Shown here piece by piece: positions 24,621 to 36,264 of a stretch of DNA of 64,000 bases (positions are counted from its first letter, which is position 1; every line of letters starts with the position of its first letter). The notes beneath the pieces are model-generated. The model was not told the origin of the DNA. It searched no databases and saw only the letters and a program-made list of their open reading frames with translations. The stretch spans positions 16,342,835 to 16,406,834 of the forward strand of contig OY992832.1 in the NCBI GenBank assembly GCA_963921425.1, written 5' to 3'. Origin of the DNA: Dryas octopetala. Its lineage: Eukaryota; Streptophyta; Magnoliopsida; Rosales; Rosaceae. The translations under genes and the position numbers were made by a program.

Positions 24621-27268
24621 ATTTTTTATTTTTTTTTTGGGTAGAGTGGGGGCCTAAAAGACCCAAAGGTCCCAAACAACAAAGAAATTAGCTATTAACA
24701 AAACGACTTCTAGAGAGACCAACCAAATCATCAATAAGCAGCATCTCACAAGCAGGAGGAGGATCTTCAAAAATAGTCAAACCAAGCACCAATGAATGAC
24801 CAATATGAGCTAGACCACAACAAGCCTATTCTTTTCTCTAAAGACATGAGAAACTTGGTAGCACCAATCCCTGAATAACAAATTTCTGCAAGCAGAAATG
24901 AGAGAGTCCAGAGGATGAAGACCAAAAGTAGACTTGGTAACAAGCTGGACACCAATAATATAGTCCATTTCAACCTTCACCAACCTACAGCCTTGATCCC
25001 AAGCAATCTTTAACCCTAAATAAAGGCTCCAAATCTCAACAGAAAGAATTTTACCTTTACCCAAATGAGAGGCAAAACCAACAAGCCAATGGCCATTACT
25101 ATCTCTCAAAACTCCACCAGCACTAATGGAGCCATCAGAGCCAAGTCTGCTACCATCCACATTTAATTTGACCCAATTGACAGGAGGAGGATACCAACAT
25201 AAATGAACTTGGACCCTAGCAGGTTTGCAAGAATGAGTGGCCATAGCAGCAAACCATTCTTTGACAGAAGCCTCAATAACCATATTGGGATTGGAGGGAA
25301 GAGAGAAATCAGCCTACAAAATAACTCTATTTCTCCACTTCCAAAAAAACCAACAAGCAAAACAAAACACAAATCTCCTATGAATGCCAGCAACAGAACT
25401 AGCTTTGGACTTAAGGTTAATAAACAACCAATCATGAAAAACCAGCCCATGAGAGGAGAGGATGAGAGGGGGCATTGACAGACTAGCCCAAATGGATTTA
25501 GATCTATCGCAGTCCCTGAAAAGATGTTGCACATATTCCAGGGATGACCAAACCTCCACATGCAGGATTATTAGTCATTTGTCTTCACCATCTCTGCTCA
25601 TTAACAAGAAGCCTATTCAAACACAACAACCAGAAAAAGGATTTTACCTTAGGAGGAATATTCATTTTCCATAGAAAGTGTCAGTCCTAAGCATGAAGAT
25701 CACCATCCTTAATAGTCAGACAATAAGCTGACTTGACTGAAAAAGAGTCAGAAGGGGAAAGACTCCAAATCCATTTATCACCATTACAACCCTCCAAATT
25801 GATAGGCAAAGCAGAAATATGGTCCACAATATGAACAGGAAGAAGGGACCTAAGAAAGGGAATATCTCACCCTTGATCAGTGTAAAAGTCTGACACTAAA
25901 GAGAAAAGATGATCACGTGGAACAGAAGAAATAGCATGATTAAGCAAACAACCAAATCGAGTCCATTTATCATACCAAAAAAGAATAGTATCACCCTTCC
26001 CAAGTCTCTAGACAAGGTTTTTCTTAAGAAGCTTAGCACCATGGATAACACCCTTCCAGGTACTAGAGCAACCAGAAGGATTAGGCAAGCCAAGAATGTG
26101 ATTAGCAGTACCCTGGAGATACTTACTCTTAAAAGAACTAGCCCATAAACCCTCATCATGCTGCAGAATTCTCCAACTTGATTTAGCTAATAAAGCTTGG
26201 TTCATCAATCTCATTTTCTTAAGACCCATGCCACCCAAAGCTTTAGGGAGGCAAACTTGGCTCCAACTAACCAAGTTAGTCTTATGCTTAGCTTCAGTAG
26301 TTCCCCAAAGGAAATCCTTGTGAAGTCTATCAATTTTATTGCACAAAGAAACTGGCAATTTAACGGATTCCATGGCATAAATAGGGATAGCTGAAGAAAC
26401 TGACTGAATCAAGGTAACCCTACCAGCCAGAGATAAAGAGCCAACCTTCCAAGAAGCAAGTCTACTTTGAACTTTTTCCACAATTTCATTATAAGTAGCT
26501 TTGGTGACCCTGGAATGAATTAAAGGCACACCAAAATACTTGCTCAAGTTCTGAGTAAGGGGGGAACCACAAATACTACTGATCTCAAGAGCAACACAAC
26601 GAGGCGTATTAGGAGAACAATAGATTCTGGATTTCTCAAAGCTCACCAGCTGACCAGAACTAACACAAAACCTATCCAAGCAGTTTTTGACAACAAGAGC
26701 TTGCTGCTTAGAGGCTTCACTAAACAAGATGATATCATCAGCAAAGAAAAGATGGGAGATTGAAGGCCCACTCCTGCTGATTTTAACATGCTTCCATTTA
26801 TGAGTAGAGATAGCATCATTGATGAGATGAGCAAGCTTCTCAACACATAAAACAAAAAGGTAAGCAGACAATGGATCTCCTTGCCTAACCTCTCTCTCAA
26901 GAACAAATTTCTGAGTTAATTCACCATTAACAATCAACTGGTAATCAACACTAGAAACACAACACATAATAAGATCCAAGAAAGTACCAGTGATGCCAAC
27001 CTCAATCAACACCTTCTTAATAAAATCCCAACCAAGTCTGTCATAAGCCTTGACTAAGTCAATTTTCCAAGCCATATAACCATTTTTAGCCTTGCAACGT
27101 CCAATGAAGAATTTCTTGAGTGGCAACTATATTATCAATGATTTGCCTACCAGGAATAAAGCTAACCTGGTTAGGACTAATCAAACGCTGCATTAAAGGT
27201 CTAAGCCTGCTGACCAAAATCTTAGTAACCACTTTGTAAAGGGTGTTACAAATATTAGATGCATTAAA
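24621..27268 (-). mobile_element. 5'-truncated, decayed non-LTR retrotransposon (L1-type LINE)
   Basis: The minus strand encodes a reverse transcriptase: FIPGRQIIDN upstream, KIDLVKAYDRLGWDFI, VRQGDPLSAYLFVLC, SHLFFADDIILF (catalytic FADD box) and WKVGSLSLAGRVTLIQSVSS. A zf-RVT-like region and an RNase H domain (WVKLNVDGS, AGGVLRD, GLKIAWDQG) follow. The main RT frame is open from 27,126 to 26,008; later parts are broken by stops and frameshifts. The endonuclease domain is absent, since homology stops at about 27,268, which is classic 5' truncation. The fused T-run at 24,621-24,639 is the poly(A) tail read from the other strand. I could not find a convincing target-site duplication. Confidence 0.9.
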
Positions 27269-27837
27269 GAATCACCTATTTTATTATTTAAGTAAATTAG
27301 CAAAAAACTACAAAAAAAATTGTAAGTTTCACTTAAAAACTCATATAAAAGAATTATTTCTTATGGCTTAAAACTAAACTTTTTTGTTTCTGACGCTATA
27401 TGTAAAACTTACAAAGATATACTTTATTTTGTTATAATGCAATATATAAAGAGGTACGATTTGTTTTGTTATGATGCAGTATGTAACTCTACATTTTATA
27501 ATTTCATAGAATTACACTTTGTTGAATGTTGTAGTATTGTTTTAAGGTTTAAGCATTTAGAGTTTAGGTTTTATGACTTCATATTTAGGGTTTTAAGACT
27601 TTAGCCCTAAATTCTAAAGACTATATCATAAACTCTAATCTCTCAAAAGTATTTAAAAATTAATTTAACTAAAACTTGGGTATGATTGAGTTTAAATAGT
27701 ATTGAATGCTCCATATTTGATTTTTCTTGAATTATGGCTTAAAAATATATTTTGTGGCTTCAAAATAAATAAATTAGAAATTTACGTATATGACTAAGAA
27801 ATGTTATATGTTGTGGCTTATTAATAATAATAAAAAA
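27269..27837. other. AT-rich spacer, nothing recognised
   Basis: Between the LINE and the TIR element; no coding frame or clear repeat. Confidence 0.4.
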
Positions 27838-28719
27838 GGCTACTATTTGCACACCCCTAAATTTCTTTTTGCACACCCTTTTTCTCTTTTTTTCTCCCAC
27901 ACCCCACACACTCATCTCAAATTCTAAACCTCTCAACACACACCTAACCCATTACCAAAATACCCTCATTTCATTACACACTCACACACCTCATCCCTTT
28001 CTCTCTTTCTCTCTCAACACACACCCGCGCAGCACCACCACCGTGCGCAGCACCACCCTCCCTGCATGTGCCACCCTGCTGCACCACCCTCTCATTCTCT
28101 CTCTCCTCCCTGCTGCACCACCCTCCCTGCACCACCCTCCCTGCACCCACCACCATGCCAAGCTCGCACAACCCCAACGACCCAACACCCGACAGCTTTG
28201 CCCAGCTCGCAGGCCATTCGGCAGCCACCCACCGAACATTCGAGTTTCCTTCGGCAGCCACCCACTGAACGTTCGCTGCAACTCGATCTCCTCAGCCCGG
28301 TGGCGTTTGCCGGTGAACCAGGCGACGAGTCACCCACCAAACACTTCCTCTCTCTTCCCTCTTCCTCTCCACATCGGCCAACCACCCAGAAAACCAGCGA
28401 CGACGCCGAAACCAAAAGCACCACACCGGCGTTGATTCTGTTTCCGGCGAAGTTGGGAGACCAGACCACCCTCCTCTTTCTTAAGATCGGGGTTGGTGTG
28501 TGTGTTTTTTTGGTCGGGGTGAGGGAGGGAAATGGGCTGGTCAGCTGGTGTGTGTGTGTGTGTGTGTTTTTTTTTTCTGTTGATGGGGTTGTGCAAAGAG
28601 AGAAAATGGAATTGAGGTTTGGGTGAGAGAAGGAGAGAAGAGTATTTTCCCTTTGATCTTTTTTATTTTTTTTAGAAAGAGTGTACAAAAAGAAATTTAG
28701 GGGTGTGCAAATAGCAGCC
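27838..28719. mobile_element. Non-autonomous TIR element with GC-rich core, Mutator-like
   Basis: Terminal inverted repeats of about 45 bp: left GGCTACTATTTGCACACCCC, right the near complement (GGGGTGTGCAAATAGCAGCC). TAAAAAA flanks both sides, a partial target duplication. The 880-bp body lacks a transposase. Its core (28,020-28,460) is markedly GC-rich and CT-rich compared with the AT-rich surroundings, with a (TG)n run near 28,546. Proline- and histidine-rich open frames on both strands come from this composition. Confidence 0.75.
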
Positions 28720-29228
28720 CTAAAAAATAAAATTTTACTTCCTCATTGTGTTTTAACAACAATGTAAAAGCAAGACCAAAAATTACTTAATGTCAAATTA
28801 GCTTTTTGGCATGCTCATGCGTATAACAAGATGCATTTTTGTTGCACATATATCGAGTCATTGCACCATATATTTTTTATGCAAAAATCATACAAAACAT
28901 GACTTATTTTTCACACAAAATTTTTGTGTGAGGTTGTAATCACATTTATATGAAAACTATATTCATGTAAGAATGAGATGTCCACTGTTGGTATTAAAAA
29001 AAATAAAAAATGTGCATCAGGACATCTTTAAGGTGAAAATAAGAATAATGTATCTTAAAGATTAAGTTAAAAAGTAGATATTAGAAGAAAATAATATTAG
29101 GTAATGAATGACGGTAAATTTGAAACTCTAGGAATGTATACATGTTTAATCAACCCCGTTTTAAATCTATACAATCTTCTAATTAAGGTGTGGTAAAGTT
29201 TGTGTACCATATAATCTTTAGGTACTGG
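28720..29228. other. AT-rich spacer, nothing recognised
   Basis: No gene; ends at the left terminus of the next element. Confidence 0.4.
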
Positions 29229-29410
29229 CAAGGAATGAAATTTCGAAATTTTCGGCGAAATTCGGAAATTTCGGCGAAATTGGCGAAATTTTCCGAAATT
29301 GGCGAAATTTCCCGAAATTTTGCCTGGGTTTGGGGGAAAAGGGGTTGGGACTTGGGAGGGGTCTGGGTTCGGGGGAAAAGGGGCTGGGAAGGGCTGGGTT
29401 TGGGGGAAAA

Positions 29411-29722
29411 TGTAACGCCAGCCGCGGCCCAAAATCTTCGATCCGCCGCCGTGCAGGGTCGTCGGAGCCAGGGAAGCACATGGGCAGACTCGCCGTGACG
29501 AGAGGAAGACAACCCAGGTGATGGGAGGTCGCGTCGTCGCCGGAAAAGTGAGATCGCCGCCGGAGCTCCAAGGATCGGCCTCAGCTGGTTCGCGAGTCGG
29601 GGGAGGTTTCTGGGCTGCGCCGCCACCAGGGGGAGGAAGAAGGAAGAACGGCGAGGAGATCTGGGCCGATCCCGTTGCCAGCCATAGCCGGACGCGCCGC
29701 CACGCGCCGGTGGCAGGCGCGG

Positions 29723-29801
<79 letters not shown>

Positions 29802-30141
29802 GATAAAAATCTGATTTTTGGGTTTTAAAACCCCTTTTGTAAAAATTACAAAATTGCCCTTTACTTCAGATGTCCGTAACTTTCAAACCATAACTCCGAT
29901 CGACGCGTGCTACGTGTCTATGAACTCGTGAACTCGAGACCTATCCAACGTGCCCAAAATCTGAATCAAAAGTCCACTAATTTTAAAAGTTAACTTTGGG
30001 TCAAACCCAATTTAAAACAAAAATAATTAAATAATTAAAATTAAATTAAAACCTTTTTAAATTCCAAATAAATTTCCAAAATCCTTAAAATAAATTCTCA
30101 AAATATTTAAAATAATTATCTGGAAAATACAGGGTCTCACA
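29411..30141 (-). mobile_element. Solo LTR (731 bp) nested in the TIR element
   Basis: Starts TGTAACGCC and ends GGTCTCACA (TGT...ACA), with a perfect 5-bp target duplication GAAAA at 29,406-29,410 and 30,142-30,146. The GGGCTGGGAAGGG-type host sequence resumes on the other side. Read on the minus strand it begins TGTGAGACCCTGTATTTTC, like many plant Ty3-type LTRs, so minus orientation is more likely. No internal retroelement sequence remains. Confidence 0.85.
29726..29798. repeat. (GA)n microsatellite
   Basis: About 36 uninterrupted GA units inside the solo LTR; likely length-polymorphic. Confidence 0.97.
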
Positions 30142-31345
30142 GAAAAGGGACTGGGAAGGGTTGGGTTTGGGGGGAGAGGGGCTGGGTGAGGGGGGGTGTG
30201 TCAGGGATGGACTGTGTTGGGGGGAGCGAGGCAGGGGGCTGGTGCTTGGTGGGGAAGAAGAAGAGGGAGAGTCATGGGCAAGGAGGAAAAGGAAGGAAGA
30301 AAGAAAGAAGACTGTAAAGAAGAAGAGAAAGAAAGGGAGTCATGGGTAGGACTGTAGGAGGAAGAGGAAGGAAAAAAAAAAAAAAAAGACATGCCAACAT
30401 ACTGTCATGCCTAGGTAGAGGAGATAGGATTTGATCTGGGTTACAATTTATTGACAGAAAATGACAAAAAACAACAAGATCTTATCAACAATTTTAACTA
30501 AAATGGAATTCCCACCACTGATGATAAAGCAAATGAATGACCATCATGGCATCATCAAAGCAAATGAATGACCATCATGGCATCATCAACGTATATTGCT
30601 TACAAAGTTACAAGTTAACTTTAAAGAAAAGGAAGGAAAGAAACAAAAAAGAAAAGAAAAGAAAAATAAAAAAGAAAAGGAAGGAAAGGAAGAAAAAAAA
30701 ATTAAAAAAAATTAAAAAAGAGAAAAAAACAAAGAAAAAACTTTAGGGTTGATTGGGATTTGAGGCCTTTGGGCAATTGGAAAGAAAAAAAATGATTTGG
30801 AGTTTCGTATAGTTATTTTTAAACCCTAAACCCTAATACACTTTTATATAAAAAATAATTAAAAATATCCTAAAAGGCCTAAATCATAATATCTTATACC
30901 ATATGGTCCATATCTTAAAGAATATACAGTATATAGGGTTTAGTGCATAGATTATAGAGTATAAAGAGTATTAGAGTATATAGAGTATATAGGGTTTAGT
31001 ATTAGAGTTAGTGTATAGATTATAGAGTATAAAGAATATACTGAATTCATTATTCATTATACTAATTTTGTTTAACAGTATTTGCCTCCAACGTGCATAT
31101 ATTCATCTTATATCACATGAAACCTATTATATAATTTGATTTCTTCAATGTTTTTTATTAATATAGTAGATAATATGTTAAATAAACATATAGTCAAGTT
31201 TCATTCAAAATTTCCGTATTTTGATAACAATTTCCGTCATTTTTATCTAATTTTATCGAAATCGAAATTTTAATCGAAATTTCCACGAAAATTTCCGTCG
31301 AAATTTCCATCGAAAATTTCCTCGAAACCGAAATTTTACTCCTTG

Positions 31346-34300
31346 ATCTAACCTACTAAAAATTACATAAGAGTCAGTATTTAATAATATTGCATCTTAC
31401 TAGCCAAGTATACTTTAACTTGTGATGAGTTGCTATTGTGTGTTATCAATCGTGTCATAAATTGTCATCATTTAACTGTTCATTAAAATCAATATAACAT
31501 TTTAATTTTACTTAATAATCATTGTGAGTTTTTTTTTTTCTATAAAGGTAAATGGGCTTTGAAATTTTCTCTCACTTTAGTTCATGGGTCTGATCCATTT
31601 GCTAATGTCAATCTGCCCATTTCGTTTTTTTTTTTATTACTTATAGGTGTTACATCACAACGTTGTCTTTGATTTTGTTTAGGAATTAAAAATGACATTT
31701 AGGGAGAAATGAGGTTTAGGGTTTATAAATAGGGCTTAGAGTTTTGAATTGAAGTTATGGAGCTTATGACCTAGGTTTTAAGTTTCGGATTTTGGGTAAC
31801 CTTAAACCATTTTTGCTGGGTAATAATAAAAAACAAACCTATCTAAATCAAATCTAAATATAAATGGTAGTGTATATTTATTGATCTATCATACTTTATC
31901 TTTTTTCATTTTGATCCATGGTAACTAAAATAGAATTACATAAAAGTATATTGAGGAATTTTTATTTTGAGAAGTTTTATTTATTTATTTGTAAGTTACC
32001 TTTTTTTTTTTCAATCCTTTTACGGTGAATGTTACATAAATAGTTCTTCACAGACTTCACATAATGAGCTTGTAAATCTCGTCCATCAAATTTAAATCTA
32101 TAGCCGACTTCAAGAAAATATATATTAAAGCAACTATAACACTACACCACAGGATTATTCATCCCCTTGATTATTTTTAAATTGGCTTAACCAATGAATC
32201 AAATACGAACATATACAACCCACACATAACCTTTTTATTTTTATAATGCTGATTCGTACACAATATGATTTAACCAAACTTGTATTCGACTTGGAGGAAG
32301 CGAGGCACTAAAGGTCCAAATCACTTTGTGCAAATGTAAGATCATGCATCACCATATTAACCATTAAACAAAGTTATAGGATAGTACTATGGCATCCACA
32401 ATTCCACATTAAATAAAACAAACAATTGTTTTAAAACGAAATTGCCATGAAAACATTGGTTGGTAGTCCCTTTTATAAAAATATTTCATTGCAACAATTT
32501 TAAATCAAATCATAAGTTGACAAGATGAAGGTAATTGGTACCCCCCTAAAGTTGTTTTCAATTTCACTTTCAAGAATCTCTTTTTATTTTTATTTTTTTT
32601 GAAAGGCCGACCTAATCATTTTCAAAATTTTTACTTGTTCTAACTTCTAAGTTGGACACTTTGAATGTTCTATGAAAAATAAAATAATCAATCCTCTATA
32701 AAGTGAAAATAATCGTAGTAATTAGTAATTACAAGGAGAAAAATAAAAATAGACATCATAGAAGTCATAATCATTAGAAAGATTTGACTTGTTTTTTTTT
32801 AGGAAGAGATTCATGATATGTACGCATATTCTTTAAACGCGGTCACCATGATACATTTAAAAGTCCATATTTGGGGTAAAGCAAATGAAAAGAGCCTCAA
32901 GAGCGCAAGACAGAACAGAACAAATATCAAGTGGGAAGAAGAGACAAAGCCAAAAAAAACATATACCAAGTGGGAAGAAGGATCTACCAAGTAAGTGGAA
33001 AATCATTGATTTTGGATAGTGAGTCGTGCTTATACCACGTACATACATAAAAATAAATTTTAATTGGTGTACAATCTTTTATGAGAAATTTTTTTGCAAA
33101 TCACGTTAAAATGATATAACAAACCAATAATGAAATAACATGCAGTAGTAACTTTTATAAGACCCACTTCACCGAAATATTATGAATTTCACCAACAATA
33201 AATCTGTATTATCTCATTATTAATTTATGATATTATATCCACGGGAAAATGTAATATCATCAAAAAAATTAAGAAAAAGAATACGCAACTATTTTGTAGG
33301 CTCTAATGAGTGTTGGAGAGAGAGAGAGAGGAAATGGGAGGGTGGTGGGGCCACCGGCAGGCGGCAGAAAGGAGGGAGGGGGAGATTTGGTATTTTGCAT
33401 TTTTTTGTTCAAAGGGTAAAACTGAAATTTAGTGTTCAAAAAAATAACAAGAGTAAGGTGAACATTGGATGGAGACTGAAACAAAACTCTCTCATAATTT
33501 TCCAAAAAATTTGTATGGACAATGAATAGAGGCGGCTTTGTTTGTGGAGTGTATCAAATAAGAGCCAGTCGGCAGCCACGGCCAAGAATCTGACGCTTGG
33601 GGTCCCAAAAAGATGCTTCCTATATGATTTGTTTATTTCATAAACACACCATTCACCATTGCTGGTCTCCATATTTAATACACTAATAGTGAGGGAGGGA
33701 CCAATTTGATGCAACTAATGTTGCCATTCGATCCCAAGTTTTAAATTTAAAAAAGAAAAGTTAATCTCTTATTTGCATAAGCAAACACGTACATGAGTTT
33801 GAAAATGATTTGCCTTATTTATTTCCCACCTACCCACCTTTAATTCATCTTTTGTTGATTTTGGTATCTTTTTAACCTCCCACCAACGCCATCATATAGA
33901 TCTGTAATTTGTTTAATAAATATACAATAATACCACAATTAATGTTGGCAGTGGGGGATCCATGAATGATTTGGTATGTGGTCAAGATTAAGGTCGAAAT
34001 CCAAAGTCTTAGCTCACTTTGTTTTGAACAAATACAAATACACCAACCAAGAAAATAGAATATTCTTTACATCAACTAAGAAATCAAATTTATTATAACC
34101 AAGCAGTTATCAACAAACAAAATGAAATAAAAAATGAATTATTACAGGTGTTGTGCTCTGTTACTTAAAATCATCTATTATACAATAAAAAAATCATAAC
34201 AAAAAAATGTGAATAGGAAAGAATATGTAAGTTTTTTACCAAGTAAGATCATAATGATGAAAAGGCACCTAAATATTTGCATGAAGAAAACCCACACTTT

Positions 34301-34648
34301 ATTCAAAAATAGAGAGAGAGAGAGAGAGAAAAATGTTTAAAGGGGGCATACCATAAAAATGTGAACACATATTTGCATTAAGTTGTTCTCTACATCCCAT
34401 GTATGGATTTTGTAAAGTAAACTCTTAAATAAAATAAAAATAGAAAATACATGCAACATTATTGATCAAACATCAATATCAAGGAAATAGAAAACAAAAA
34501 ATTACATAAACTTACCCAAAGGTGAAGCCCAAGTTTTGTGAGAGGAAATGTTAGAGGAAAAGGTGGGAGGGTGGAGAGTGGCTATGAGAGTGGTGGGAAC
34601 AGACCACCGTTTTGGCCATTTAACAAGTGAAATCATAAACCTTACATC
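31346..34648. other. 3.3-kb AT-rich region without a supported gene
   Basis: Short open frames only, with no splice-compatible coding series. A GA-rich stretch lies at 33,315-33,385 and a (GA)n at 34,310-34,328. Confidence 0.4.
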
Positions 34649-35563
34649 TTTGTCACGTGATTCAGCATTTTTTCTTCTTCTCCGGTTCAATTTTTCTCTT
34701 TGTGGCATTTTCACAAACACCTGCAACTCGTCTTTGCCCCTCCATCTTCAAGCATCAACCATGGTTTCATGGGGTCAAGATTGTTCACATAGGCTAAGTT
34801 TTTAGAGTTCATGGGGTCAATTGACCCCATTGACCACATTGTAGATCCACCTCTGAATGTAGGATAACACAACCAAGTTACCTAACAATAATCAAATGTA
34901 GCAATTGAGTCATGTACTAAGGAGAATGCTTGAGTTTTTCACTATTCAATAAGTTAACCCATTTCATAGATTTGTGAACAGAAATACTATTAAGCCAATA
35001 ACTAGTTGGTAAGTAACATTTAGGCTTAATTTGGTATTGCTATGGGAAAAATAAAGTAAAGTTAGCTGTAAAGTAAATCAGTTGAGTGTTTGGTAAACTA
35101 TGTTTTCAAAAGTGCTGTGAGTGCAAAATGCAATATTAAGGTGTTTGATAAATTTTAATGTAAAAATGTCATGGCTGTTTATAATTACTAAAATAGACAT
35201 AATGTTAAAAGTGCTTTTGATATATTTGTTTGGTAAAAAAAAGGTCTTTTAATTGTTTATAATTTGTTGTCTACAAATTTATATTAACATTAAAATTGTT
35301 AAAAACAAAATAACACTTTTGTTCTTAACAATATTTATATTAACATTAATTTTTGGTCTTTTGATTTATTGGTCTACAATGGGGTCAATTGACCCCATGA
35401 ACTCTAAAAACTTAGCTTATGCAAATAATCTTGACCATATGAAACCATGGTTGATGCTTGAAGATGGAGGGGCAAAAATGAGTTGCAGGTGTTTGGCAAA
35501 ATGCCACAAACAGAAAAACTGAACCGAAGAAGAAGAAGAATAAAGGCTGAATCACGTGACAAA
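34649..35563. repeat. Large inverted repeat, arms of about 185 bp around a 544-bp spacer
   Basis: Arm 34,649-34,832 is the near reverse complement of 35,377-35,563, roughly 85-90 percent identical by eye. Each arm carries the perfect 16-bp palindrome GGGGTCAATTGACCCC (34,813 and 35,381). The other shared blocks are AAGCATCAACCATGGTTTCA, CTAAGTTTTTAGAGTTCATG and TGTCACGTGATTCAGC. The spacer holds a partial Harbinger-like MITE. It could be two inverted copies of one element or a foldback element. Confidence 0.85.
35023..35240. mobile_element. Harbinger/Tourist-like MITE fragment, copy D (inverted, partial)
   Basis: Preceded by TTA. It begins with AATTTGGTATTGC and continues with GTTGAGTGTTTGGTAAACTA and AGTGCTGTGAGTGCAAAA, the reverse complement of the right halves of copies B and C. 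The opposite terminus is not found, so it is truncated near 35,240. Confidence 0.75.
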
Positions 35564-36264
35564 GTTAGGGCTCCGCTACAAATATATATAGGGGCCTCAG
35601 GCTGCTACTTTTGGCGGGAAAGTTTTTGGCGGTTTGAGCGTATGATGATAGATATTGGGACCCCCACTAAGCCCACGGATTATGGGCTCTATTTGATCAC
35701 TCATCGTAGAGAAATATGAGATCCACCAATTAAGCCTACGGATGATCACTATTAGGCTATTAGCTGACATAAGATGTTTATCTTATACCTAACCCACCAA
35801 TTAGGAATCATCTTGGTATCATGAAGAAATAAATTTAACCACCAGTGGGGTGGTGTTTGAATCATCTTGGTATCATAAATAGGAAATTAGGAATACAAAT
35901 ATAAGGGAAGCTTTCTTTGTGGTTATGATCGGAGAAAGAGGCTTATTCTTTTGGTGTGGTTGTGTGATATGTCCCATGGGGATGAATCTTTATTTATTTA
36001 TTTATTTATTTTTATACTTTTGACCTAAAGCAAGACATGTTGGTTAAATTATTAAATTAAAATGATGATGTGTCATATGTTACCACATTATTTGGAGAAT
36101 TTTTTCAATGTGACAAATACAATGTCACGTAGTGTAACTAATTTAACGAGTAAAGATATTTTTTTGGACAATATGTTTATATTTGTATGATATAATATTA
36201 ATAACATCCATCATATTATAACACATATATTAATTATACCATATGACGGTGTATTAGTTACACC
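35564..36264. other. Spacer, nothing recognised
   Basis: AT-rich, with a (TTTA)n-like stretch at 35,991-36,012. Ends with the target duplication of the next element. Confidence 0.4.

Larger units (their letters stand above)
29229..31345. mobile_element. CAAGGA-terminal TIR element, copy 1, with nested solo LTR
   Basis: Left end CAAGGAATGAAATTTCG, right end the complement of CAAGGAGTAAAATTTCGG. Both ends carry arrays of the palindromic GAAATTTC motif. The last 140 bp are nearly identical to 37,382-37,524 of copy 2. Removing the nested LTR and one duplicated GAAAA leaves 1.38 kb, close to the 1.26 kb of copy 2. No matching target duplication is visible here, so the flanks have changed or the ends were rearranged. 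Confidence 0.8.

Noticed and set aside
25163..25561. 132-residue minus-strand frame
   Set aside because: Off-frame reading of the decayed LINE between its zf-RVT and RNase H parts.
27869..28626. Proline/serine-rich frames of 186-198 residues
   Set aside because: Produced on both strands by a CT/GA-rich core inside a TIR element; no domain.
29728..29798. Regular array considered as CRISPR or satellite
   Set aside because: Simple (GA)n microsatellite; no spacer structure. No CRISPR-like array exists in the window.
29097..29814. Frames of 98-147 residues over the GC-rich stretch
   Set aside because: They fall across the end of a TIR element, GAAATTTC arrays and a solo LTR with a GA microsatellite.
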